Assembly: GCF_031764535.1 (NCBI RefSeq)
Contig: NZ_CP134499.1
Coordinates: 4,340,001-4,404,000 of the forward strand
Origin: Pseudomonas sp. SG20056
Lineage (GTDB): Bacteria > Pseudomonadota > Gammaproteobacteria > Pseudomonadales > Pseudomonadaceae
DNA: 64,000 nt
Direction of reading: 5' to 3'
In this document: positions 26,339-34,380 of the stretch, one piece after another
Position numbering within the stretch: position 1 is the stretch's first letter
How the letters are laid out: every line of letters begins with the position of its first letter
Position numbers and translations under genes: made by a program
Notes under the pieces: generated by a model
What the model was told of the DNA's origin: nothing
What the model saw: the letters and a program-made list of their open reading frames with translations, nothing else
Database searches by the model: none

Positions 26339-27781
26339 ATGCTCGATATTCTCAACGACCTGATCTGGAGCAAGCTCCTGATCGTGATGCTGATCGGCCT
26401 TGGTCTGTACTTCACCATCGCCTCGCGTTTCGTCCAGTTCCGTTACTTCGGCAGCATGTTCCGTATCTTCGCCGAAGCCTTCCAGCGCCAGCCCGGCCAG
26501 CTCAGCTCGTTCCAGGCGCTGATGCTCTCGGTAGCCGGCCGCGTCGGTGCCGGCAACATCGCCGGTGTCTCGGTGGCGATCATGCTCGGTGGCCCGGGCG
26601 CGATCTTCTGGATGTGGGTCGTAGCCCTGGTCGGCATGGCCACCAGCTACTTCGAGTGCTCCCTGGCGCAGCTGTACAAGCGCCGTGAAGACGACGGCAC
26701 CTACCGCGGTGGCCCGGCCTTCTATATCCAGCACGGCCTGGGCCAGCGCTGGTTGGGCATCGTCGTATCGATCCTGCTGCTGGTGACCTTCGGCTTCGGC
26801 TTCAACGCCGTACAGTCGTTCACCGTGGCCAGTTCGCTGCATGACACCTTCGGTCTGCCAACCATCGCCAGCGGCCTGATCCTCACCGTGGTGATCGGTC
26901 TGATTATCTTCGGCGGCATCAAGCGCATCGCCAAGTTTGCTGACGTACTGGTACCGGTGATGGCGTTCGCCTACATCGGCATGGCGCTGGTGGTGATCGG
27001 CCTGAACCTGAGCGAAGTGCCAGCGGTATTCGCCCTGATCGTCAAGAGCGCCTTCGGCCTGGAGCCTGCGTTTGCCGGTGGTATCGGTGCGGCAATCATG
27101 ATGGGCGTTAAGCGCGGCCTGTTCTCCAACGAAGCCGGTCTCGGCAGTGCGCCGAACGTCGCTGCAGTCGCCCAGGTCAAGCACCCGGCGGCGCAGGGCA
27201 TCGTGCAATCGCTCAGCGTATTTATCGACACCCTGCTGGTCTGCACCAGCACCGCACTGATCATCCTGCTCTCGGGCGTGTATCAGCCAGGTAGCGAAAT
27301 GGCTGGCGTAGTGCTGACCCAGACCGCTCTGGCCGCCGTAGTCGGTGAGTGGGGCCGGGTGTTCGTCAGCATCGCGCTGCTGCTGTTCGTCTTCACCACC
27401 CTGATTTACAACTACTACCTCGGCGAAAACGCCCTGGGCTTCTTCAGCAAGAAGCGCGCGCCGGTGGTGGTCTACCGTGTGCTGGTAGTGGCTCTGGTAC
27501 TCTGGGGTTCGGTACAGGATCTGGGCACGGTGTTCGCCTTCGCCGACGTGACCATGGGTCTGTTGGCCATCTGCAACCTGATTGCCCTGACGCTGCTGTT
27601 CAAGGTTGGTCTGCGCCTGATGCGCGACTACGACAACCAGATCAAGGCTGGCGTAGAGTCGCCAGTGTTCGATGCGAAGAACTTCGCTGATCTGGACCTC
27701 GACCCAGCCGCCTGGCCAAACGCGACGCAAAACGCCCCGGCCAACCATGCGGAAATCGGCAACAGTGTTCACCAGCGCTAA
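26339..27781 (+). CDS. AGCS-family alanine/glycine:cation symporter
   Basis: 480 residues, an inner-membrane carrier with about eleven hydrophobic helices. Family motifs include FQALMLSVAGRVGAGNIAGV near residue 60, GGPGAIFWMWVVALVGMATS and KRGLFSNEAGLGSAPNVAA near 258. AGCS carriers import alanine or glycine, sometimes other small amino acids or asparagine-like substrates, with sodium or protons. The stop is followed by a strong terminator and then a MITE-like element before the asparaginase gene. Confidence 0.94.
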   Translation: MLDILNDLIWSKLLIVMLIGLGLYFTIASRFVQFRYFGSMFRIFAEAFQRQPGQLSSFQALMLSVAGRVGAGNIAGVSVAIMLGGPGAIFWMWVVALVGMATSYFECSLAQLYKRREDDGTYRGGPAFYIQHGLGQRWLGIVVSILLLVTFGFGFNAVQSFTVASSLHDTFGLPTIASGLILTVVIGLIIFGGIKRIAKFADVLVPVMAFAYIGMALVVIGLNLSEVPAVFALIVKSAFGLEPAFAGGIGAAIMMGVKRGLFSNEAGLGSAPNVAAVAQVKHPAAQGIVQSLSVFIDTLLVCTSTALIILLSGVYQPGSEMAGVVLTQTALAAVVGEWGRVFVSIALLLFVFTTLIYNYYLGENALGFFSKKRAPVVVYRVLVVALVLWGSVQDLGTVFAFADVTMGLLAICNLIALTLLFKVGLRLMRDYDNQIKAGVESPVFDAKNFADLDLDPAAWPNATQNAPANHAEIGNSVHQR

Positions 27782-27812
27782 GCCGCTGCTAAAGCTGCAT
27801 TAGCTGTAATAA

Positions 27813-27837
27813 ACAGGGGGCTAAGCCCCCTGTTTTC
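27813..27837 (+). terminator. rho-independent terminator of the AGCS gene
   Basis: ACAGGGGGC (27813-27821) pairs with GCCCCCTGT (27825-27833) around a 3-base loop, followed by TTTT. It lies 31 bases after the symporter stop. Confidence 0.88.
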
Positions 27838-27840
27838 TTA

Positions 27841-27984
27841 TAGAGCCTGTTTACGATCAGCTGCGCGTCGGCCAGCCTGCGTTAAAAACAGCCTCGGAAT
27901 GCTCATTTACAGCTCGTAAACTCCGCTTCCTCGGCTGTTTTTGCCTTGCCTGGCTCTAGCTCGCTAGACCGTAAACAGGCTCTA
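27841..27984. mobile_element. MITE-like quasi-palindromic element, 144 bases
   Basis: Perfect 14-base terminal inverted repeats TAGAGCCTGTTTAC (27841-27854) and GTAAACAGGCTCTA (27971-27984) bound a sequence that is itself largely palindromic: AAAAACAGCC pairs with GGCTGTTTTT, and a further TCGTAAAC (27914-27921) mirrors GTTTACGA near the left end. It has no coding capacity. Elements of this type are widespread between genes in pseudomonads. The target duplication is not clear. Confidence 0.75.
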
Positions 27985-28010
27985 AGAACAATAAAAAATG
28001 GAGACCCCTG

Positions 28011-28997
28011 ATGGGTTGTAGCAATCTTCTGGTGCTCTACACCGGTGGCACCATCGGCATGCAAATGAGCGCTACGGGCCTGGCCCCGGCGTCCGGCTTC
28101 GATGAACGCCTGCGCCGCCAGCAAGTGCTGGAGTCCCAGCCGCTGCCGCAATGGACCTTCCGCGAGCTGCTGCCGCCAATCGACAGCGCCAATATGAACC
28201 AGAGCAACTGGCTGGCGATGGTCGCGGCGATTCGCACCGGCATCAAGCAGGACGGCTGCGACGGCGTACTGCTGCTGCACGGCACCGACACCCTGGCCTA
28301 CAGCGCCGCCGCCCTGAGCTTTCTGTTGCTGGGTTTGCCAGTACCGGTGATTCTCAGCGGCTCGATGCTGCCGGCCGGTGCCGAGGGCAGCGATGCCTGG
28401 GGCAATCTGTTCGGCGCCATGCGTGCGCTGCAGGCGGGCGTCACCCCGGGCGTGCATCTGTATTTCAATGGCGCGCTGCTGCATGGCGCGCGGGTCAGCA
28501 AGCTGCGCAGCGATGCCTTCGACGCCTTCCACGTGCTGCCGCGCCAGCGCCAGAGCCCACGCGCCGAGAGCATCCCGGCGAGAATCGATTACCGCCAGCC
28601 GCGCCAGCCGGTCAATCTGGCCGTGCTGCCGTTTTACCCGGGCATCCAGGCAAGCCATGTACGCGCCCTGCTCGGCAGCGGCGTGCAAGGTCTGCTGCTG
28701 GAATGCTACGGCAGCGGCACAGGCCCGTCAGACAACGCTGAACTGCTGGATGTGCTCAAGGCCGCCCATGCACGCGGCGTGGTGCTGGCCGCGATCAGCC
28801 AGTGCCCGCACGGCCATGTCGAATTCGGCGTGTATGCCGCTGGCAGCCAACTGGCCAGCGCCGGGCTGATTTCCGCCGGCGGCATGACCCGCGAAGCGGC
28901 ACTGGGCAAGCTGTTCGCCCTGCTTGGCGCGGGCCTGAGCCAGGCCGAGGTGGAGCACTGGTTTGCCTTGGATCTGTGTGGTGAACGGGCCGATTAA
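28011..28997 (+). CDS. ansA: L-asparaginase, cytoplasmic type I-like
   Basis: 328 residues with no signal peptide. It hydrolyses asparagine to aspartate and ammonia. The two catalytic threonine motifs are YTGGTIGM (T11 and T14) and LLLHGTDTLAYSA (T92-D93). A further signature is VILSGSMLPAGAEGSDA. The length and lack of a leader fit the cytoplasmic AnsA type. Aspartate made here can feed the aspartase at 20423. A GGAG ribosome-binding site is near 28000, just after the MITE-like element, so that element lies within its leader or promoter. Confidence 0.93.
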   Translation: MGCSNLLVLYTGGTIGMQMSATGLAPASGFDERLRRQQVLESQPLPQWTFRELLPPIDSANMNQSNWLAMVAAIRTGIKQDGCDGVLLLHGTDTLAYSAAALSFLLLGLPVPVILSGSMLPAGAEGSDAWGNLFGAMRALQAGVTPGVHLYFNGALLHGARVSKLRSDAFDAFHVLPRQRQSPRAESIPARIDYRQPRQPVNLAVLPFYPGIQASHVRALLGSGVQGLLLECYGSGTGPSDNAELLDVLKAAHARGVVLAAISQCPHGHVEFGVYAAGSQLASAGLISAGGMTREAALGKLFALLGAGLSQAEVEHWFALDLCGERAD

Positions 28998-29098
28998 GTA
29001 GCTGCTTGCCGACGAACAAGTCGCTATAGTCGCGCCCCCGGCGAGCCTGCTCGCCAACCTACAGACCATCAACCATCCGATTTACAAGGACGTTCTGC

Positions 29099-29494
29099 AT
29101 GTCATCGCTTCGCCTCGCCACGTTTCTACTTCTCGCGCTCACCATCTCTGGCTGCTCCACCAAGGCCTGGTTCAAGCTGCCGGAGCACAGCACCATCAGC
29201 GTCAACCAACGCACCGAACAGCACCCGCAAGGCCTGGTGAAAACCCGCCCGTTCTTCTGGAACCGTACAGCAGGCGTGCCGTATCGGCTAACCAGCGCCA
29301 CCGGCGAAACCCTGAGCGAAGGCAAACTACGCACGCGCTTTCGCGTGGTGTCGATCTTCTGGCCGCCCTACAGCATCATTTACTGGCCCATGGGCTTCGG
29401 TCAGCGCTGCTATGACCTGAGCAGCCACCTGCCGGCCGAATGCTCGCGTGAAGACCTGGTCAGCCTGATCAAGGACTATCGCGCCACACGTTAA
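29099..29494 (+). CDS. small lipoprotein of unknown function
   Basis: 131 residues with a textbook lipobox: LATFLLLALTISGC (cysteine at residue 19). The mature part is beta-rich with an aromatic stretch FRVVSIFWPPYSIIYWPMGFG, then a Cys pair (QRCYDLSSHLPAEC). No family is recognised. It stands alone about 100 bases after the asparaginase stop, so it probably has its own promoter. Confidence 0.85.
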   Translation: MSSLRLATFLLLALTISGCSTKAWFKLPEHSTISVNQRTEQHPQGLVKTRPFFWNRTAGVPYRLTSATGETLSEGKLRTRFRVVSIFWPPYSIIYWPMGFGQRCYDLSSHLPAECSREDLVSLIKDYRATR

Positions 29495-29582
29495 TGGAGT
29501 GAATGGCGGCAAACAGGGTCAAACCATCTACCCTGTTTGCAACACCTATAACCCAGCTAATGACGCCAAGGAGGTTGCCGCC

Positions 29583-30038
29583 ATGCCCGTGCGCATTCCC
29601 GTCGAAATCCGTCCGATCACCGACGCCGACCATGCTGCCTGGCTACCCTTGTGGCAGGGCTATCAACGCTTCTATATGACCGAGATAGGCGCCACGACCA
29701 GCGACATCACCTGGCAGCGCTTCCTCGACCCGGCCGAGCCGATGCACGCCGCGCTAGCCTGGCATGACGGTCAGGCGATTGGCCTGGTGCACTGGATCTA
29801 CCACCGCTCGACCTGGACCACCGGCGACTACTGCTACCTGCAGGACCTGTTTATCGCCAAGGACATCCGCAGCAGCGGTGCCGGCCGTCAGCTGATCGAG
29901 CACGTTTACCGCGAAGCCCAGACTCAGGGCTGCTCACGCACCTACTGGCTGACCCACGAGAGCAACAGCAAGGCCATGCTGCTGTATGAGCGCATCGCCG
30001 AGCGCTCGGGCTTTATCCAGTACCGCAAGCTGTTCTAA
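29583..30038 (+). CDS. GNAT-family N-acetyltransferase, paralogue of the 24142 gene
   Basis: 151 residues from ATG 29583, with a perfect AAGGAGG ribosome-binding site at 29569-29575. The GNAT core is LQDLFIAKDIRSSGAGRQLI and the C-terminus LLYERIAERSGFIQYRK. It aligns end to end with the acetyltransferase at 24142-24585 at roughly 60 percent identity by eye. The acetyl-CoA loop is less canonical here (RSSGAGR against QRGGGIGR). The upstream in-frame ATG at 29499 is rejected. Substrate unknown. Confidence 0.92.
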   Translation: MPVRIPVEIRPITDADHAAWLPLWQGYQRFYMTEIGATTSDITWQRFLDPAEPMHAALAWHDGQAIGLVHWIYHRSTWTTGDYCYLQDLFIAKDIRSSGAGRQLIEHVYREAQTQGCSRTYWLTHESNSKAMLLYERIAERSGFIQYRKLF

Positions 30039-30041
30039 GCA

Positions 30042-30057
30042 CTGACCTGCTGGTCAG
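30042..30057 (+). terminator. short hairpin after the acetyltransferase
   Basis: CTGACC (30042-30047) pairs with GGTCAG (30052-30057) around TGCT, three bases after the stop. No good T-run follows, so it is at best a weak terminator. Confidence 0.35.
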
Positions 30058-30207
30058 AAATTCTGTTCTGCAGTCTTGCCGCTGGCAGATTACGGCGTTA
30101 TCTTCTGCGCCACGCCCGGCCACCTGCGCCGGCCGCGCACCTGGATCAGCAGACAGGGTAAACACTGAGCTGGCTAACCTGAACCCTACTTCAGAGGAGC
30201 CAACTCA

Positions 30208-31563
30208 ATGGCTGCTACACGTATCTGGATCAAGAACCCCCTCGCCATCTTCACCGCCAATACCCTCGACGCCGCCGGCGGCCTGGTGATTGAAGACGGT
30301 GTAATCGTCGAGCTGCTCAAGGCCGGCCAACAGCCAGCCCAGCCGTGCAACCGCACCTTCGATGCCCGTGAGCATGTGGTGCTGCCGGGCTTGATCAACA
30401 CCCACCACCACTTCTATCAGACCCTCACCCGCGCCTGGGGCCCGGTAGTCAATCAGCCGTTGTTCCCCTGGCTGAAAACCCTCTACCCGGTGTGGGCCCG
30501 CCTGACCCCCGAGAAACTCGCCCTGGCCAGTAAAGTGGCCCTGGCCGAACTGTTGCTGTCTGGTTGCAGCACTGCGGCAGATCACCATTACCTGTTCCCG
30601 GGTGGCCTGGAAAACGCCATCGACGTGCAGGTCGAAGCCGTGCGCGAACTGGGCATGCGCGCCATGCTCACCCGTGGCTCGATGAGCCTGGGCGAAGCCG
30701 ATGGCGGCCTGCCGCCGCAGCAGACGGTGCAGGAGGGTGAAGTGATCCTGGCCGACAGCCAACGCCTGATCCACGACTACCACCAGCGCGGCGACGGCGC
30801 GCAGATCCAGATCGCCCTCGCGCCCTGCTCACCGTTCTCGGTGACCCAGGAAATCATGCGCCAGAGCGCCGAGCTGGCTGAAGAGCTGGACGTACGCCTG
30901 CACACCCACCTGGCGGAAACCCTCGACGAAGAAGATTTCTGCCTGCAACGCTTCGGCCTGCGCACCGTGGATTACCTGGACAGCGTCGGCTGGCTCAGCT
31001 CGCGCACCTGGCTGGCCCACGGCATCCACTTCAACCCGGATGAAATCGCCCGCCTGGGTGCAGCCGGCACCGGCATCTGTCATTGCCCAAGCTCGAACAT
31101 GCGCCTGGCTTCGGGCATCTGCCCGACCCTCGACCTGGAAGCCGCCGGCGCACCAATCGGCATCGGTGTAGATGGCTCGGCCTCCAACGACGGCTCGAAC
31201 ATGATCCTCGAAGCGCGCCAAGCCCTGTATATCCAGCGCCTGCGTTACGGCGCCGAAAAAATTACCCCGGAGCTGGTACTGGGCTGGGCCAGCAAAGGCT
31301 CGGCCAAACTCCTCGGCCGCACGGATATCGGCGAACTGGCCGTGGGCAAGCAGGCCGACCTGGCCTTCTTCAAACTGGACGAGCTGCGCTTCTCCGGCAG
31401 CCACGACCCGATTTCCGCGCTGCTGCTGTGCGGCGCCGACAAGGCCGACCGGATGATGATCGGTGGCCAGTGGCGAGTGATCGACGGCCAGATCGAAGGC
31501 CTCGACGTGGCCAAGCTGATCGCCGATCACCGTCAGGCGGCCAAGGAGCTGATTGCTGGCTAA
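30208..31563 (+). CDS. 8-oxoguanine deaminase (amidohydrolase family)
   Basis: 451 residues. The amidohydrolase metal sites are clear: NTHHHFYQTL (H66, H68), a mid-protein RLHTHLAETLDEE, LAHGIHFNPDE and the aspartate in GVDGSASNDGSNM. The NTHHHFYQTLTRAW and CHCPSSNMRLASG segments fit the 8-oxoguanine deaminase group, which converts 8-oxoguanine to urate; guanine or isoxanthopterin deaminases are close relatives. A purine-salvage or damage-clearing role in the cytoplasm is likely. A bidirectional terminator follows. Confidence 0.9.
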   Translation: MAATRIWIKNPLAIFTANTLDAAGGLVIEDGVIVELLKAGQQPAQPCNRTFDAREHVVLPGLINTHHHFYQTLTRAWGPVVNQPLFPWLKTLYPVWARLTPEKLALASKVALAELLLSGCSTAADHHYLFPGGLENAIDVQVEAVRELGMRAMLTRGSMSLGEADGGLPPQQTVQEGEVILADSQRLIHDYHQRGDGAQIQIALAPCSPFSVTQEIMRQSAELAEELDVRLHTHLAETLDEEDFCLQRFGLRTVDYLDSVGWLSSRTWLAHGIHFNPDEIARLGAAGTGICHCPSSNMRLASGICPTLDLEAAGAPIGIGVDGSASNDGSNMILEARQALYIQRLRYGAEKITPELVLGWASKGSAKLLGRTDIGELAVGKQADLAFFKLDELRFSGSHDPISALLLCGADKADRMMIGGQWRVIDGQIEGLDVAKLIADHRQAAKELIAG

Positions 31564-31613
31564 AACGCCGACTATTCCAGCGTATTGTCAGGTGACAAAC
31601 ACCAGGCAAAAAA

Positions 31614-31640
31614 AGACCGGCCCCAGGGCCGGTCTTTTTT
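31614..31640. terminator. bidirectional rho-independent terminator
   Basis: AGACCGGCC (31614-31622) pairs with GGCCGGTCT (31627-31635). A run of T follows on the plus strand (31635-31640) and a run of A precedes it, giving T on the minus strand. It serves both the deaminase gene and the convergent secreted-protein gene. Confidence 0.9.
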
Positions 31641-31650
31641 ATCGCGCAGA

Positions 31651-32055
31651 TCAGTGCCACATGCCCTTGATCTGACTCAGCGTCAGACCGTTGATCAGGC
31701 AGTGGTTGGGGTTACCACGCAGTGGGTCCTTGACCACATGGCCACCGAAGTTGATCACGGTGGTGGTGTTGCCGCTCATATAAGCGCCCCAGACTCGAGT
31801 GGTATCCGTGGCTACCAGGGCGGCAGCCGTCTGGCTGCCGCTGCTGGCACAAAGGGCGGAGACCTGACGCAACCGGCCATTACTGTCCTGGTCTTCCTTG
31901 TCGTAGTTAGCGTTCGTGTTGGCGGCGCCGCCGCGCACGATCAGCACGCCCTTAGCAACGTCTTCGGCCTGCGCTGGCGATACGCTGCCCGCGCACAGCG
32001 CGGCAAGCAGGATGCAGGCGGCAAGATTTTTGTGGCTATCGAGAAATTTTTGCAT
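31651..32055 (-). CDS. small secreted protein of unknown function
   Basis: 134 residues. A signal peptide is evident: HKNLAACILLAALCAGSV followed by SPAQA-ED. The mature 103 residues contain DSNGRLRQVSALCASSGS, a two-cysteine pattern, and NTTTVINFGGHVVKDPL. No family recognised. It lies 75 bases downstream of the 353-residue protein gene on the same strand and likely shares its transcript. Confidence 0.8.
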   Translation of the reverse strand: MQKFLDSHKNLAACILLAALCAGSVSPAQAEDVAKGVLIVRGGAANTNANYDKEDQDSNGRLRQVSALCASSGSQTAAALVATDTTRVWGAYMSGNTTTVINFGGHVVKDPLRGNPNHCLINGLTLSQIKGMWH

Positions 32056-32130
32056 GGTTGCAGCCCTCCATGGGCTAAGCGATTCGATTGATGCTGGAGC
32101 CTGAACGTCTGCCCCGGCTCCGAGCCGATG

Positions 32131-33192
32131 TCACATGGCGATATCGTTGGCGTGAGTCTGGCCCGGCCAGACACCGGTCATCTCGATCTCGCGCTGGCCG
32201 GTCAGCCACTGGCCAAGCGGGTTCGGCCACTTGAAGCTGTACTTGTCGCTGTTGATCACACCCTTAAAGCTGATATCGGCGACGATGTTGGTGGCGTTCA
32301 GCGGGATATTGCCGACGGTCTTGGACAGGCCACCGCTCAACGAGAACGACTGGTGCTGCGGCCCCTGCGGGGTGTCGTAGCTCAGCTTGATATCAGTGAT
32401 GTAGGTGCAGCCCGGTTTGTTGTTGAACAGTATCTGCAGCGAACCCAGGCGGGTAATCCAGTTGGGGATCAGCAGATTGCCGTCGTAGGAGGCGAAGGTG
32501 TAGGCAATTGGCACCGAGCCGTTGGGCAGGCTGTTCGGGTTGATCGGCCAAAGGTGCTGGTCGACCTGCTTGCTCTCCTTGGAGGAGACAAACGAGCCCT
32601 TGCCGTTGGCCCCGGCCAGCATGTCCTGCACCGCACCGACCGAGCCGGAGATGGAGAAAGACGAACTGTTGTCCTGGGAGCCGATATTCAGGCCGCTGTT
32701 GGCATAGATCACGCTGGTGACTACGCCAAAGCCCTGGGCGATATTGCCGCTGCTGCCCATGCTCACCGAGGCAGCCTGCTGCGCCATCCAGTTCAGGGTT
32801 TCCGGCTTGCTCAGCACGGTGAGGTCACTGATAAAGCTCTCGCTGGAAATACCGAACTCCGAAGCCATCGAACCGACATTGGCGAAGTCCCAGGTGATTT
32901 CCGTACCCGCAGTGATCTTGGTGCCGGTCTCCGGGTCAGTGGCCGAACCATCCAGGTTGATGTTGGCCTGGCTGCGTTTGACGTTGCTGGAGGACAGCTT
33001 CCACTGGTTGGGCACACCACGACTGCTGATGGCGATACCCGGCGTGGCTTCCTGCACCAGGGTGAAGTCCCCGCTATCCGGAGAAACAATGCCCACGGCG
33101 CCAACCTTGAACTTGGGATCAAGGGTCCAGTTGCCCCAATAAGCCGGACGGCCAGCGCGGATAAGATCGGTAAACGTACGATTCCAATTCAT
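32131..33192 (-). CDS. uncharacterised 353-residue protein
   Basis: No signal peptide or membrane helix is seen. The protein is rich in Ser, Asn, Gly and Thr and looks largely beta-stranded. The N-terminal half has NWTLDPKFKVGAVGIVSP, QANINLDGSATDPETGTKI and a Gly/Ser-rich stretch near residues 140-190 (SSGNIAQGFGVVTSVIYA). The C-terminal half (about 235-345) ends with KWPNPLGQWLTGQREIEM and looks like a separate beta-sandwich. I do not recognise the family. Its neighbours are a small secreted protein and a divergent tandem LuxR regulator, so it may be the main product of a regulated accessory locus. Confidence 0.75.
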   Translation of the reverse strand: MNWNRTFTDLIRAGRPAYWGNWTLDPKFKVGAVGIVSPDSGDFTLVQEATPGIAISSRGVPNQWKLSSSNVKRSQANINLDGSATDPETGTKITAGTEITWDFANVGSMASEFGISSESFISDLTVLSKPETLNWMAQQAASVSMGSSGNIAQGFGVVTSVIYANSGLNIGSQDNSSSFSISGSVGAVQDMLAGANGKGSFVSSKESKQVDQHLWPINPNSLPNGSVPIAYTFASYDGNLLIPNWITRLGSLQILFNNKPGCTYITDIKLSYDTPQGPQHQSFSLSGGLSKTVGNIPLNATNIVADISFKGVINSDKYSFKWPNPLGQWLTGQREIEMTGVWPGQTHANDIAM

Positions 33193-33423
33193 GACTGTAA
33201 TCCTTGCAGTTATCTAAATGGAGTGCGCCGCAACTCATGTCGTGGCGCGTACGCCGAATAAGGCAACTCACGTTCAGCCCTGGCGAGCCCCATTGAGTTA
33301 GTCGACGAATAAATCCTGGCGACTATGCGAATAACTGTGTATTGGGCAAATTCGGTATATCTGGGGAAGTATTTCCATCTCGGTTTATGACGAGTCGAGT
33401 TTTAACTTTCGATCCTCTCTGCC
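33193..33423. promoter_or_regulatory. divergent intergenic region, 231 bases
   Basis: It separates the 353-residue protein gene (-) from the tandem LuxR regulator (+). It is AT-richer than the flanks and must hold both promoters. No clear paired operator could be picked out by eye. Confidence 0.4.
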
Positions 33424-33948
33424 ATGCCAGAAAGGATTCGCAGTGTGCTTACACCACGGGAGCTACAGACCCTTTCTCTTATCGCCCGTGGCTGCACGGA
33501 CCGGGATATATCTGCACTGCTGTGCGTCTCCCTGAGTACGGCCAGAAAACATCGAGAACATTTACACAGCAAACTTGCACTGAACAAATCCACACAACTG
33601 GTTATTTATTATTTAGAAACTTTCCCCGCACCCGAACCGATTAATAACGCACAACCAAAGAACGCTAAGTTGAGTGAGCGAGAAGTGCAGGTAGTGCAGT
33701 TATTTGCCTTGGGTTTGAGCGATAAGGAAGTTGCCCGCAGACTTGGCATCAGCGACCTGACCGTGCGTAAACACCGCAGCAATATGCAGGGCAAGCTGGC
33801 CGCTTCAAATATCTGCGGATTGCTCTATAAGGCGGTGGCAAGCGGTTGGCTGGCGTTGCCACTGAAAGCACCAGCGACAGCGGAAAACGCAGCTGATCGG
33901 GCAACCCCCGCAACGGTTGGACAAGGCCACGGGCGGCTGCTTAGTTGA
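33424..33948 (+). CDS. regulator with two tandem LuxR-type HTH domains
   Basis: 174 residues holding two complete LuxR/GerE HTH domains and no receiver or ligand domain. Domain 1 (about 7-63) reads VLTPRELQTLSLIARGCTDR then SLSTARKHREHLHSKL. Domain 2 (about 82-137) reads KLSEREVQVVQLFALGLSDKE then SDLTVRKHRSNMQGKL. Both keep the Thr/Ala-Arg-Lys-His recognition helix core. A C-terminal low-complexity tail follows. Two HTH domains in one chain would bind as an intramolecular pair. It diverges from the 353-residue protein gene, its likely target. Confidence 0.87.
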   Translation: MPERIRSVLTPRELQTLSLIARGCTDRDISALLCVSLSTARKHREHLHSKLALNKSTQLVIYYLETFPAPEPINNAQPKNAKLSEREVQVVQLFALGLSDKEVARRLGISDLTVRKHRSNMQGKLAASNICGLLYKAVASGWLALPLKAPATAENAADRATPATVGQGHGRLLS

Positions 33949-34008
33949 TTATTCGGGTCGCCAGTGAACGGGGCGGCCCAGACCCGCCTCCCTGCCTGGA
34001 GCCACAGC

Positions 34009-34359
34009 ATGAACAAACTGCCAACCCTGACTGCCCTGTTAACCGCCAGCGGCATCGCCCATGCCGCCAATCTGCCGGCATTCGAGGTCACCTGCCCGAC
34101 CGATCTCAGCGTGCGTGCCGAGGCCGGCGGCCCGGTCTACGTCAACGATAAGCCACTCGTTCTGCACAAGCTCAGCGAGCAATTCTTCGAGGCCAAGGGC
34201 GAGGGAATAACCCTGTCCATCAGCCTGAATGCCGCAGGCGCGCCGACGGTGTCCTACACCGGCAAACAAGGCGCCAATGGCATCTGTGAAAAAACCGAGC
34301 AAGCACTGCAGGAAGAGACACCAGCGCCTGACGAATCAGCCGAGCCAATGGCCGATTGA
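34009..34359 (+). CDS. small exported protein of unknown function
   Basis: 116 residues from ATG 34009 (MNKLPTLTALLTASGIAHAAN, a signal peptide). The mature protein is beta-rich with two cysteines (VTCPTDL and NGICEKTE) and an acidic C-terminal tail. No family is recognised. The start chosen excludes an upstream extension to 33964. It lies 60 bases after the tandem LuxR gene and is convergent with the glutaminase gene. Confidence 0.75.
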   Translation: MNKLPTLTALLTASGIAHAANLPAFEVTCPTDLSVRAEAGGPVYVNDKPLVLHKLSEQFFEAKGEGITLSISLNAAGAPTVSYTGKQGANGICEKTEQALQEETPAPDESAEPMAD

Positions 34360-34380
34360 TCAGATGTAGTCGCAGGCTCG

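Noticed and set aside
26309..27772. Long minus-strand frame opposite the AGCS symporter
   Set aside because: Rich in His, Gln and Asp with no domain; the symporter has clear family motifs and helices.
32131..33192. Bacterial gasdermin or other known pore-former for the 353-residue protein
   Set aside because: No signature segment could be matched by eye, so I left it unassigned rather than claim a toxin.
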